A stretch of DNA of 64,000 bases from Streptococcus sp. 121 (GCF_016458205.1 NZ_JAEMED010000001.1:1-64000); one strand, 5' to 3'. Positions 43,512 to 52,123 are shown, counted from the stretch's first letter. The notes: generated by a model from the letters alone, not told the origin. Numbers and translations: made by a program.

Positions 43512-44081
43512 ATGGCTTTGTATACGGAAGCACGAATTCGCAAAATGTTGCGGGAATTGCAATTGGAAAGGTCTGGTCAACTGAGCTTAGATGCCGGATC
43601 CATTTTGACTCCTTCTGCTAAAAGCTTCCTCAGAGACCATCGAATTAACGTTTCATGGAAAGAAGTTCAATCTTCGAAAAAAGCGGAATTTTTCTCTCTA
43701 CCCACGGACACTTTATTTCGCTTGGAAAAGGTCTATCCCTATTTTTTAAAAGCCCAAAAAGTCTTACGTCAGTATTATTTGCTTGATAAAGAAGAAAGGT
43801 TACTTCGTTATTTTCAGCAAATTCAGCTCTTGAGAAAAGGAGAGGAAATAGAATTTGGGTTTGATCGAGTTCAAACCGATTCGAATGCTGACAGACTAAT
43901 GAATCATGTCTTGGAAAAACCGATTTGGGCCTTGGAACTTTATCAATTATCGATAGAATTGGATCAAATTCGTTATGAATACGAGTTGGCTTGGTCAACT
44001 GAGTTGCGGAGTCAAAAGGAAGTGCTTCTAGGGCAGCTGAATGAAATAGTGGCTGGAATTCAAAGCATGATTGTGGAGTGA
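43512..44081 (+). CDS. EutT-like protein without metal-binding cysteines
   Basis: A 189-residue protein whose N-terminus (YTEARIRKMLRELQL, then GSILTPSAKSFLRDHRINV) matches the start of EutT-type cobalamin adenosyltransferases and of the small Eut proteins that share it. The remaining ~130 residues are helical and charged. It contains no cysteine, so the HX11CCXXC metal site of EutT is absent, and pduO already supplies the adenosyltransferase. Its real function is uncertain. The ribosome binding site lies in a possible hairpin. Confidence 0.7.
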   Translation: MALYTEARIRKMLRELQLERSGQLSLDAGSILTPSAKSFLRDHRINVSWKEVQSSKKAEFFSLPTDTLFRLEKVYPYFLKAQKVLRQYYLLDKEERLLRYFQQIQLLRKGEEIEFGFDRVQTDSNADRLMNHVLEKPIWALELYQLSIELDQIRYEYELAWSTELRSQKEVLLGQLNEIVAGIQSMIVE

Positions 44082-44090
44082 GGAAGTGTT

Positions 44091-44726
44091 ATGAAATTAG
44101 AAACATTGATTGAAAAAGTAGCGGAACGGGTTCAAGAACAACTTGATTCGAGTTTCGAAATTGAAGCCAGTGGCCGTCATGTACATCTGAGCCAGGAAGA
44201 TTTAGATAGTCTTTTTGGACCAGGATATGCGCTAACAAAGATGAAGGACCTCTCTCAACCAGGTCAATATGCAGCCCAAGAAAGAGTAACCCTACTGGGT
44301 CCTAAGGGGGTCTTTCGAAATGTGGTCATTCTAGGACCGGTTCGCAAGGAATCTCAAGTTGAAGTATCTGCGACAGACTGTTTGCAATTAGGCATTCAAG
44401 CACCTGTGAGGGAGAGTGGTGACATCAAAGGGACACCAGGAATTGTCCTTGTGAATGGGAACCGTACGGTTTCTTTAGACAAGGGCTTGATTGTTGCTAA
44501 GAGACATATTCATATGACACCAGAGGATGCAGAACGCTTGGGTGTATCCAATCATGAAATTGTTCAAGTTCGAGCAGAGGGACAACGCCCGCTTATTTTC
44601 GATGATGTTGTGGTACGGGTTAGTCCGAAGTTTGCGACCTATATGCACATTGACTATGATGAAGCGAATGCAGCAGGCTTTGTCAAAGGGATGCGTGGTC
44701 GTATTGTAAAAATTTCAGAAAAATAG
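44091..44726 (+). CDS. eutD: PduL-type phosphate acyltransferase (EutD)
   Basis: A 211-residue PduL-family phosphotransacylase turning acetyl-CoA into acetyl phosphate and recycling CoA inside the compartment. Two zinc-binding halves are seen: SGRHVHLSQEDLDSLFG and AKRHIHMTPEDAERLG. The N-terminal KLETLIEKVAERVQEQL is an amphipathic helix typical of encapsulation peptides. It is unrelated to the Pta-type EutD of enterics. Confidence 0.93.
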   Translation: MKLETLIEKVAERVQEQLDSSFEIEASGRHVHLSQEDLDSLFGPGYALTKMKDLSQPGQYAAQERVTLLGPKGVFRNVVILGPVRKESQVEVSATDCLQLGIQAPVRESGDIKGTPGIVLVNGNRTVSLDKGLIVAKRHIHMTPEDAERLGVSNHEIVQVRAEGQRPLIFDDVVVRVSPKFATYMHIDYDEANAAGFVKGMRGRIVKISEK

Positions 44727-44736
44727 GAGGTTGTGT

Positions 44737-45324
44737 ATGACACAAATTGAAGCGCTTATTCAAGCTGTGACAGACCGCCTCTTGGAAAAATTGACTGTAG
44801 ACAATACTGGTAAAGAATTAGAAAAAGTTTATGTTTTTGGCTCTGAAAACTTAAAGAGTCAGATTCAAAATTTTGGTTTTGAAGTGGTAGAAGATGCGCA
44901 AGATGGAAAGCTTCTAGTTGTTGAATCTTTAACGGATGCTGCTATTTTTCGGTTAGCTAATCTTTGTCCATTGACAACCTTAGAGGAATGGATTCTACAA
45001 GCTCTACAGCAGGGAAAGGCTGTTTTTGTTTTGAGACAGGCACCGTCCACGAACGGTTCTAGCAAATCTTTGCGTGAGGGTGTTGGAATCCTGACACAAA
45101 AAGTTGCTTCATACGGCCTACGATTTACAAATCTTGTAGGCTTGAAAGATTTTTTACAGCAGAAAGAAGTCACAGCTAAAACCGGGAAACGCACTTTGTT
45201 AACAGAGGAAAAAGCACAAGCTCTTGGCTTATTACCAGGTGACCACCTGGATGCCAAAGATTGGCTGATAACCCCGTTAGCTCGCGATTTCCTTCGTCGA
45301 AATAGAATTAGGATAGTTGAATAA
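44737..45324 (+). CDS. Firmicutes-type ethanolamine utilisation protein of unknown function
   Basis: A 195-residue protein present in eut operons of Firmicutes but not enterics (the family known as eut_hyp). The N-terminus (TQIEALIQAVTDRLLEKL) is an encapsulation-type amphipathic helix, then a Rossmann-like part (VYVFGSENLKSQIQNFGFEVV) and a C-terminal LITPLARDFLRRNRIRIV that recalls the N-terminal motif of the EutT-like protein two genes upstream. ATG 44737 after GGAGG; a TTG frame start at 44731 is rejected. Confidence 0.8.
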   Translation: MTQIEALIQAVTDRLLEKLTVDNTGKELEKVYVFGSENLKSQIQNFGFEVVEDAQDGKLLVVESLTDAAIFRLANLCPLTTLEEWILQALQQGKAVFVLRQAPSTNGSSKSLREGVGILTQKVASYGLRFTNLVGLKDFLQQKEVTAKTGKRTLLTEEKAQALGLLPGDHLDAKDWLITPLARDFLRRNRIRIVE

Positions 45325-45335
45325 GGAGTAGGGAG

Positions 45336-45611
45336 ATGTTTGTAGGAAAAGTCAGGGGTAGCTTATGGGCTACTCGAAAAGAGGAAGCTTTGAATGGTCT
45401 CAAGTTTCTAATTGTGGAACGCCAATTAAATGACCAACAAACAGATCCCGCTCATGTGATTGCGGCAGATTTAATTGGAGCTGGTCAAGGCGATTTAGTT
45501 TTGGTTACGACAGGAAGCAGTGCTCGTGTGGCCTTGGATAAGGTGGATGTTCCAATTGATATGCTAATTGTTGGCATCATCGATAAGGTAGCTTATGAAG
45601 ATGATGATTAG
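45336..45611 (+). CDS. eutN: Microcompartment vertex protein EutN
   Basis: A 91-residue EutN/CcmL-family protein forming pentamers that cap the vertices of the shell. The family start FVGKVRGSLWATRKEE and the VIAADLIGAGQGDLVLVTTGSSAR loop are clear. AAGGAG precedes the ATG and the next gene follows after 12 bases. Confidence 0.94.
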   Translation: MFVGKVRGSLWATRKEEALNGLKFLIVERQLNDQQTDPAHVIAADLIGAGQGDLVLVTTGSSARVALDKVDVPIDMLIVGIIDKVAYEDDD

Positions 45612-45623
45612 AAAGGATAGCAA

Positions 45624-46727
45624 ATGAGTATCAATGAGATAATCATTTATGTGATGGTCCTTTTCCTACTGATTGGAGCAATTGATAAGTGTATTGGTGG
45701 AAAATTAGGACTGAGTGAACAATTTGAAGAAGGGATTATGGCCATGGGAGCCTTGGCCTTGTCCATGGCTGGGATTATGGTGGTAGCCCCATTACTAGCT
45801 GATCTGTTAAAACCAATTATTGTCCCTATTTATGGACTGGTTGGTGCCGATCCCTCTATTTTTGCAACAACTTTTATCGCCAATGATATGGGAGGAGCTC
45901 CCCTCGCTTTAAGTTTGGCAGAAAATGAAGAGGTTGGAAAATTTGCTGCCTATGTTCTTGGATCCATGATGGGGCCGACATTGGTTTTCACGATTCCAGT
46001 TTCGCTTGGGATTATTGAAAAAGAGGATCGTCCTTTGTTGGCGCGTGGGATTCTCTATGGATTGGTAACGGTCCCTATAGGCTGTTTAGTGGGTGGTCTT
46101 TTAGTACCAGGCTTGGGATTTGGTACCTTGCTCATCAATCTAATTCCAATTATTATCGTATCTGCCCTTATCTTCCTTGGTCTTGTGATGGCTCCTGAAA
46201 AAATGATTAAGGGCTTTGAGGTCTTTGGACAGGTTATTGTGACCATTGCTACTCTTGGCTTGGCTTTTGGAGCAGCTCAACTCTTAACAGGGAATGAATG
46301 GCTGTTGGGTCTGTACCCAAGTGGAGCAGAGACCTTGGTTGAAGCCTTTGAAGTTGTCGGAACCATTGCGGTTACCTTAGCAGGAGCTTTTGGATTAGTA
46401 GCAGTTTTCACCAAAGTAGCAAGCAAACCTTTAGCTAAAATTGGACATTCTTTAGGGATGAACGATGTGGCAGCCGCGGGTTTGGTAGCATCTTTGGCCA
46501 ATAATATTGCCATGTTCCAAATGATGAAAGATATGGATAATCGTGGAAAAATCATCAATGTGGCCTTTGCGGTGTCCGCTTCCTTTGTGATTGGAGACCA
46601 CCTTGGCTTCACAGCTGGTCAAAGCCCAGATATGATTTTCCCAATGATGGTCGGAAAAATTGTAGGTGGAGTGACTGCTGTTATTCTAGCCTTTATTTTG
46701 ACAAAATCCATGCAGAAAGAAGGGTAG
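45624..46727 (+). CDS. eutH: Ethanolamine permease EutH
   Basis: A 367-residue membrane protein with about ten to eleven hydrophobic segments, matching the EutH ethanolamine transporter family (DKCIGGKLGLSEQFEEGIMA, TFIANDMGGAPLALSLAENE, NNIAMFQMMKDMDNRG). It matters mainly when ethanolamine is scarce or protonated. It lies between the vertex protein and eutQ in a tightly spaced operon. Confidence 0.95.
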   Translation: MSINEIIIYVMVLFLLIGAIDKCIGGKLGLSEQFEEGIMAMGALALSMAGIMVVAPLLADLLKPIIVPIYGLVGADPSIFATTFIANDMGGAPLALSLAENEEVGKFAAYVLGSMMGPTLVFTIPVSLGIIEKEDRPLLARGILYGLVTVPIGCLVGGLLVPGLGFGTLLINLIPIIIVSALIFLGLVMAPEKMIKGFEVFGQVIVTIATLGLAFGAAQLLTGNEWLLGLYPSGAETLVEAFEVVGTIAVTLAGAFGLVAVFTKVASKPLAKIGHSLGMNDVAAAGLVASLANNIAMFQMMKDMDNRGKIINVAFAVSASFVIGDHLGFTAGQSPDMIFPMMVGKIVGGVTAVILAFILTKSMQKEG

Positions 46728-46730
46728 TTT

Positions 46731-47183
46731 ATGAGTCAAATTAACCGTGAGCTGTTAGAAAAACTCGTTCGTCAGATTATCCTAGAAGAATTGGGAACAG
46801 AGTCATCTACGAAAAAAGTTAGTAAAGCAGGGGTCATCTCCTTAGCTGTTAATCAAATGGATGTGAGACCAGAAGATCGACTAGACACTGGAAACGCTCA
46901 AGATCAGGTCTACACCCGAGATTTAATTAGTTTAGAGGAGAGTCCACGTCTAGGCTTTGGTTTGATGACTATGGAGGACACCACCTTCTCCTGGCATCTT
47001 GACTATGATGAAGTTGACTTTGTCATTGACGGTCAATTAGACATCATTGTTGGAGATGAAGTGATGTCAGCAGGGCCGGGTCAAGCCCTCTTCATTCCAA
47101 AGGGGAGCGATATTCAGTTTTCTGTAAAAGGCAAGGCTCGCTTTGTTTACATTACTTATCCTGCCGACTGGCAGAATAGTTAG
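46731..47183 (+). CDS. eutQ: Cupin-fold protein EutQ
   Basis: A 150-residue protein with an N-terminal amphipathic helix (NRELLEKLVRQIILEEL) and a C-terminal cupin (RLGFGLMTMEDTTFSWHLDY ... GPGQALFIPKGSDIQF). EutQ of Salmonella has been reported as an acetate kinase-like enzyme, while structural work shows no typical metal triad; the role is unsettled. It is the last canonical eut gene and is followed by a terminator-like hairpin. Confidence 0.92.
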   Translation: MSQINRELLEKLVRQIILEELGTESSTKKVSKAGVISLAVNQMDVRPEDRLDTGNAQDQVYTRDLISLEESPRLGFGLMTMEDTTFSWHLDYDEVDFVIDGQLDIIVGDEVMSAGPGQALFIPKGSDIQFSVKGKARFVYITYPADWQNS

Positions 47184-47190
47184 AAGAAGC

Positions 47191-47230
47191 ACGGATTCTC
47201 CTCAGCTATAGGGTGAATCCGTCTTTTTTT
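47191..47230 (+). terminator. Hairpin terminator between eutQ and the flavin reductase gene
   Basis: ACGGATTC (47191-47198) pairs with GAATCCGT (47215-47222), followed by C and T7. No second hexaloop hairpin pair of the ANTAR type could be drawn, so it is read as a plain, perhaps partial, terminator. Confidence 0.75.
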
Positions 47231-47245
47231 CTGAAGGAGGACAAG

Positions 47246-48340
47246 ATGCAATTAGAAACCTCTTACCCTTTTCCCAATGGGATGCGAACAAAGAATCGCT
47301 TAGTCTTAGCCCCGCTGACTATTAGTGCCAGTCTGGCGGGTGGAGCTGTGTCGGAAGAGGATGTGGCGTTTTATAGGCGCCGGGCTGGAAGTGCGGGCTT
47401 GCTGATTACAGGGAGTGCCTATGTGCACCCTCTTGGACAGGCTTATGCGGATAGTTTCAGTGCTGCTGAGGATGATAAGATTCCTGGGCTAACCAGACTA
47501 GCAGAGGCCATGAAATCGCAAGGCAATCTAGCTATCCTGCAAATCTATCATGGGGGGCGTATGGTTCCATCAGACCTTATCGCGGAACAGCCCGTTGCAC
47601 CGAGTGCGGTACTTGCGGAACATGGAGCAGTTGAACTTCCTAGAGCACTGACCAATGCTCAAATTGAGGAAGTCATTCAAGATTTCCTGGATGCTATAGG
47701 TCGAGCCATACGAGCAGGTTTTGATGGTGTCGAACTTCATGGGGCTAATACTTATTTGATTCAACAATTTTTATCCCCTCATTCTAATCGTCGCCAAGAT
47801 AAATGGGGAGGAACTTTAAACAATCGCATGCGATTTGCCAAAACCCTCGTTAAACGTGCCCGTCAGTTAATTGTGCAAGAGAGCCCGAAACCCTTTCTAT
47901 TGGGCTATCGTTTCTCACCAGAAGAAATTGAAGTTCCAGGGATTGAACTGAAGGACAGCTTGGCATTAATAGACCAGCTGATTCACTTAGGAATTGATTA
48001 CCTGCATGTTTCTATGGATAATTTATGGCGATCCTCCTTGCGAAAACCAGAAGAAGAAGTACCAGTCATCTTAGCCATTCGGGATAAGATAAAAGGACGT
48101 GTGCCTCTAATCGGAGTGGGTAGATTGAGAAAACCCGAAGATTGTGAGGAGGCATTGGAGTCTGGAATCCCTCTTCTAGCAATGGGAACCAGTTTACTTT
48201 TGGAACCCGATTGGTTGGAGCTGTATCGATTAAAAGAAGAATCAAAAATTCGTAGGTATTTGGACAAGGAAACATTAATCGATTTAGCTTTGCCAAACAA
48301 TTTTGTTAGGGATTATGGAAGTTACTATGCTAAACCTTAA
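47246..48340 (+). CDS. NADH:flavin oxidoreductase, Old Yellow Enzyme family
   Basis: A 364-residue FMN TIM-barrel oxidoreductase: LVLAPLTISASLAGGAVSEE at the FMN end, the catalytic HGANTYLIQQFLSPHSNRR and WGGTLNNRMRF. It would reduce activated double bonds using NAD(P)H; the substrate is unknown. The long frame runs back to 47213, through the terminator, but ATG 47246 after AAGGAGG is the start. It lies on the eut strand, 19 bases before the lipoprotein gene. Confidence 0.88.
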   Translation: MQLETSYPFPNGMRTKNRLVLAPLTISASLAGGAVSEEDVAFYRRRAGSAGLLITGSAYVHPLGQAYADSFSAAEDDKIPGLTRLAEAMKSQGNLAILQIYHGGRMVPSDLIAEQPVAPSAVLAEHGAVELPRALTNAQIEEVIQDFLDAIGRAIRAGFDGVELHGANTYLIQQFLSPHSNRRQDKWGGTLNNRMRFAKTLVKRARQLIVQESPKPFLLGYRFSPEEIEVPGIELKDSLALIDQLIHLGIDYLHVSMDNLWRSSLRKPEEEVPVILAIRDKIKGRVPLIGVGRLRKPEDCEEALESGIPLLAMGTSLLLEPDWLELYRLKEESKIRRYLDKETLIDLALPNNFVRDYGSYYAKP

Positions 48341-48358
48341 AGGAAAAAGGAGAATAAA

Positions 48359-49681
48359 ATGAATTGGAAAACAGCAGCCGTTTTAGTATGCGGAACCAGC
48401 CTACTTTTAGGAGCTTGTCAGGCTACTATGACCAAGGAGGAAAGCAAATCGGATAAGCTGGAGCAATCCTCGACCAGTCAAAAGAGTACAGAAATACTGA
48501 TGTCTGGAAATTGGGAATCCAAAGCCCATGCACGTTTAACACAACTGATTCAAGAGTATGGAAAATCCTCTCCAAACTATTCAGAAGAGGCACGACCATA
48601 TGCCGTTTTTGATTGGGATAACACGACTATTATCAATGATATTGGGGAAGCCACTTTTGTTTATCAAATTGAGAACCTTGCTTTTAAAGTAACTCCTGTA
48701 GAATTTGGAAATGTCATTCGAACCCAAGTTCCAGAAGATGTTTTTAGCGAGGATTATCAAAACGAAGACGACCAAGCGATTTCCATTAAGGAAATTTCAG
48801 CAGACTTAGAGGCAGATTACCAGTATCTATATCAGGAATACAAAGGCTTCGAAGGAACGAAGAGCTTAGAAGAGATTCAAAAAACAGATCAGTACAAAGA
48901 TTTTAGAGCTAAACTCCTATTCCTTTATGAAGCCATTGGGGATACCTTTAGCTCAGACATCTCTTATCCTTGGGTAACGTATTTATATGCGGGGATGACA
49001 TCGGAAGAAGTTCAAAAACTATCTGAAGAATCCATTGCCAAAGCCTTGAAAGATGAGTTAGTCTCAGAAACCTGGGAAAGCCCAGGAAGTCAAAAAGGAC
49101 AAGCAGGACAAGTCGAAATCGAATTCAAACGTGGAATTCGGACGGTGAAAGAAGTTCAAGACCTATACCAAATGCTAATGAAAAATGGAATTGACGTTTA
49201 TGTTAACTCCGCTTCCTACTATGATGTTATTCTACCTTTTGCGACTTCTAAAGAATACGGTTACGGTGTCCCAGAAGAAAATGTCTTTGCCATGCGTCTC
49301 TCTAAATCTGATGAAGGCGTGATTATGCCAGAATTGGATTCAGCCTTCCCTCAGACCCAGGGAAGCGGTAAGACAGAGACGATTAACCAATTTATGGCTC
49401 CAAAACAGGGAGATAGCCAGCCAATTCTGATTGCTGGAGACAGTAATGGAGACTATGCGATGCTTAGTGATTTCCCTGAACTCAAGATGGGCTTGATTTT
49501 TAACCTCTTACGAAATCCTGAGAAGGGAATTGGTTTATTAGCCAAAGAAGCAGTAGCGGATTACAATCAGAAACAACCACTCTATTACTTGCAAGGACGT
49601 GATGAGAATAAGGGAGTCTTGATTTCAAGCCAACAAACGATACCACTAGGACAGCAAGAAGCTGTCTTAGTCAAGGACTGA
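48359..49681 (+). CDS. Lipoprotein with HAD-family phosphatase domain, possible phosphoethanolamine/phosphocholine phosphatase
   Basis: A 440-residue protein with a signal peptide and lipobox LLGAC (Cys20), so anchored outside the membrane. After a Ser/Lys-rich spacer it has HAD motif I FDWDNTT (Asp85/Asp87), and motif IV IAGDSNGDYAML near 358-369. The DWDNTT form and the inserted cap resemble bacterial phosphorylcholine phosphatases. Placed next to the eut operon, release of ethanolamine from phosphoethanolamine outside the cell is a reasonable but unproven role. A strong terminator follows. Confidence 0.82.
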   Translation: MNWKTAAVLVCGTSLLLGACQATMTKEESKSDKLEQSSTSQKSTEILMSGNWESKAHARLTQLIQEYGKSSPNYSEEARPYAVFDWDNTTIINDIGEATFVYQIENLAFKVTPVEFGNVIRTQVPEDVFSEDYQNEDDQAISIKEISADLEADYQYLYQEYKGFEGTKSLEEIQKTDQYKDFRAKLLFLYEAIGDTFSSDISYPWVTYLYAGMTSEEVQKLSEESIAKALKDELVSETWESPGSQKGQAGQVEIEFKRGIRTVKEVQDLYQMLMKNGIDVYVNSASYYDVILPFATSKEYGYGVPEENVFAMRLSKSDEGVIMPELDSAFPQTQGSGKTETINQFMAPKQGDSQPILIAGDSNGDYAMLSDFPELKMGLIFNLLRNPEKGIGLLAKEAVADYNQKQPLYYLQGRDENKGVLISSQQTIPLGQQEAVLVKD

Positions 49682-49784
49682 TTGGTAAAAACTAGATTAA
49701 GAAGAAAACCGAATCACTCATGGAAAACAATTGAATCCTGAAAGTGAGCGAATAAGGTCCAAAGAGTATTCCTTATCCTGAAAC

Positions 49785-49817
49785 AGGAGCCAGATTGAAG
49801 AAATCCGGCTCCTTTTT
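49785..49817 (+). terminator. Terminator at the end of the eut-linked genes
   Basis: AGGAGCC / GGCTCCT with a 15 nt loop followed by T5. Between here and the next gene at 50204 lie only the long RUP-like element and a promoter region. Confidence 0.85.
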
Positions 49818-49834
49818 AAGGATTAATCGGGATT

Positions 49835-49995
49835 TATAGTCTTTTCGTTTACTTTTAGCACAAGGCAGTGATTCGTAGACAGCTCAAAATCTTTGGGGGA
49901 GATTTTGAGCTGCCGATACAACTTTCGAAGAAAGTTTCAAATAAGTAGGGCAAGACGAGCCAACACAGTAATAAAAGATAAACTAAAAGAGTATA
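49835..49995 (+). repeat. RUP-like element, long form, copy 6
   Basis: A ~161 bp element bounded by TATAGTCTTTTCGTTTAC and AAACTAAAAGAGTATA, with an internal hairpin CTCAAAATC / GATTTTGAG and ACTTTCGAAGAAAGT. It shares the internal part with copy 5. Confidence 0.88.
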
Positions 49996-50203
49996 TCAGT
50001 TACCGCACTCCAAAACAGGAAGACCTACTTACTTGAAATAAGACTACAAGAATGGGAAGTATGCGGACTTGCATTTGAAAACAAATTCTCATTTAAATTT
50101 ATTTATGTAAAAAATGAATTGAGTTTTTGAAATTGGAAATACAAAATCTAAAAAAAGTATAGTAGAATAGAGCTACTAAAGATAACCATATTGGAGAGGG
50201 CTT

Positions 50204-50440
50204 ATGAATACAATTGATTTGACAATTCCAGTAGCCGAAGTTTTAGATAAGCATCCCGAAGTGAAAGATCTCTTGATTGAACTGGGGTTCACACCACTAT
50301 CCAATCCAGTAATGCTCAATACCGTTGGAAAGATCACAAGTTTGAAGCAAGGTTCGAAATTGGCAAAGATTCCATTGAAATCCATTCAAGAGCAATTGGA
50401 ATGGAATGGTTATACAGTTATTGGAGGATTAGATGACTAA
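50204..50440 (+). CDS. DUF1858 domain protein
   Basis: A 78-residue protein matching DUF1858 (VAEVLDKHPEVKDLLIELGF), a small domain often next to or fused with DUF438/hemerythrin-like and ScdA/RIC-type proteins. Its function is not known. It overlaps the next gene by eight bases. A possible -10 (TATAGT/TAGAAT) lies near 50158-50169 but the -35 is weak. Confidence 0.82.
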   Translation: MNTIDLTIPVAEVLDKHPEVKDLLIELGFTPLSNPVMLNTVGKITSLKQGSKLAKIPLKSIQEQLEWNGYTVIGGLDD

Positions 50441-51773
50441 TCAGACACGAATTGATTTACTAAAGCAAATCTTAATAGACTTGCATCATGGAGCCAGTCC
50501 AGAGTCTGTTCAAGATCTATTTAATGAACATTTTACAGGAGTCTCAGCCCTTGAGATTTCGATGATGGAACACGAGCTCATGGGAAGTGATACAGGCATT
50601 ACCTTTGAAGATGTGATGAAATTGTGTAATGTTCATGCTAATCTTTTTAAGGGGGCCATCGCGAATGTTGAGGTGGCTGATAGTGAGCAAGAAGGACATC
50701 CTGTTTTTATTTTTAAGCAAGAAAATCTTGCTTTACGGGCTGCCTTGCTACGGATTCGACGCTTGTTTGATCAGTTTGAGAAACATGACCTAGATCCGGA
50801 AATTAGCGCACAGATGCTCCAAGGCTTAAAAAGACAATTCAAACTCCTATCTCAGTTCGAACACCACTATACTCGTAAGGAAAAACTCTTTTTTCCGATT
50901 ATGGAGAGATACGGACATGATGCTCCTCCGAGAGTGATGTGGGGAGTGGATGATGATATTCGTAATCTCTTTAAAGAGAGCCAACTCCTTCTTAACCAGT
51001 ATCATCTAAATGGGGATGATATAGGACCCATCCGTCAAGCCTTTGATCAGTTTGCGACTGAATTTGAAGAGATGATTTTCAAGGAGGAATCCATTTTATT
51101 AATGATCCTACTAGAAACCTTTTCACAGGACGATTGGCTTGCTATTGCAAATGAAAGTGATGCTTACGGCTATGCTATTGTGCATCCAACTGCCAAATGG
51201 ATTCCCAAGCGCCAAGAATTTCTCGAAGCAGCCACAGAAACAGAAGAGGGGACAGAAAATTCATCATACCAGTACCAACTTGACACACCTGCAGGAACAA
51301 TCTCCATTTCGTTTACTCCAAAAATGAGGGAAACTTTGGTAGATACACAGCAAGTCCAACCCTTCGGTCATGGGTACTTATCACTTGAACAGGCAAATTT
51401 GCTGTTAAACCATCTTCCCTTAGAATTAAGTTTTGTGAATAAAGATGATATCTTTCAGTATTATAATGTCAGTCACCCTAGTGATGAAATGTTGTTTAAG
51501 CGTACGCCAAGCCAAGTTGGACGCCACGTAGAATTATGCCACCCTCCAAAAATTGTAGAGAAGGTTCGAACGATTATTGACCTCCTTCGAACAGGCCAGC
51601 GAGACGAAGTTCCAATGTGGTTTAAAAAGGATGAAGCAACCTTTATTTATGTTGTTTATAAAGCCGTCCGAGATCAGCAGGGAGAGTTTCAGGGGGTTTT
51701 AGAATATGTTCAAAATATTCAACCTTTTTTCGAATTAGAAAATGAAGTGCAACGAGATATTTCAGAAGAATAG
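50433..51773 (+). CDS. DUF438 / hemerythrin-like / PAS protein
   Basis: A 446-residue cytosolic protein with DUF438 (residues 1-70), a hemerythrin-like four-helix part (about 85-235, QFEHHYTRKEKLFFPIMERY and FEEMIFKEESILLMIL) and a C-terminal PAS domain (about 310-430, LPLELSFVNKDDIFQYYN). The HHYTRKE and related histidines and acids could bind iron or haem. Related proteins sense nitric oxide or oxygen. It is translated with the DUF1858 gene through an eight-base overlap. Confidence 0.85.
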   Translation: MTNQTRIDLLKQILIDLHHGASPESVQDLFNEHFTGVSALEISMMEHELMGSDTGITFEDVMKLCNVHANLFKGAIANVEVADSEQEGHPVFIFKQENLALRAALLRIRRLFDQFEKHDLDPEISAQMLQGLKRQFKLLSQFEHHYTRKEKLFFPIMERYGHDAPPRVMWGVDDDIRNLFKESQLLLNQYHLNGDDIGPIRQAFDQFATEFEEMIFKEESILLMILLETFSQDDWLAIANESDAYGYAIVHPTAKWIPKRQEFLEAATETEEGTENSSYQYQLDTPAGTISISFTPKMRETLVDTQQVQPFGHGYLSLEQANLLLNHLPLELSFVNKDDIFQYYNVSHPSDEMLFKRTPSQVGRHVELCHPPKIVEKVRTIIDLLRTGQRDEVPMWFKKDEATFIYVVYKAVRDQQGEFQGVLEYVQNIQPFFELENEVQRDISEE

Positions 51774-51870
51774 TTAAGCCCTACAGTCAAAGCTGCTCTA
51801 TTCAAACAATATGTCTTCTCCCATTAGTCTAGCGAGTCATAAACAATTCTTATTGATACTCATTCGATTT

Positions 51871-52048
51871 CAAAATCTGACTTTGTCAAGCCTCTTTGAT
51901 GAACTTACTGATTGCGTGTCTTACACGCTTAATTGATAATATTCAACAGGTCTCTCAGACCTGTTGAACTACCATCATCAGCTGTGCTCGTCATTTTTTT
52001 GAAATGCCGTGAGTATCTGATCTTGAAATTAGTTAAGTATGAAATCAA
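51871..52048. repeat. ~179 bp intergenic repeat, copy 2
   Basis: Second copy of the element at 27786-27964, with an internal perfect hairpin CAACAGGTCT / AGACCTGTTG. Together with the 50 bp repeat at 52074-52123 it fills most of the 461-base gap between the DUF438 gene and the BceA-like gene. Confidence 0.75.
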
Positions 52049-52073
52049 ACAAGAGTTACCATTTCTTATAAAA

Positions 52074-52123
52074 TGCGTCAAAGTGGATTCACTAACTAAA
52101 ATAGGAAGGTTGAGACTTTTGTC
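52074..52123 (+). repeat. 50 bp intergenic repeat, copy 2
   Basis: Second copy of 6639-6688. Here it completes a good terminator: AGGTTGAGAC / GTCCCAACCT with a TTTT loop and then CTTTTTTC at 52131. Confidence 0.75.

Noticed and set aside
42607-43533. Minus-strand frames opposite the two eutM genes
   Set aside because: They mirror the GC-rich codon pattern of the shell genes, repeat because eutM is duplicated, and have no ribosome binding sites.
47191-47230. ANTAR control of the reductase-lipoprotein pair
   Set aside because: Only a plain hairpin terminator can be drawn; no tandem hexaloop hairpins.
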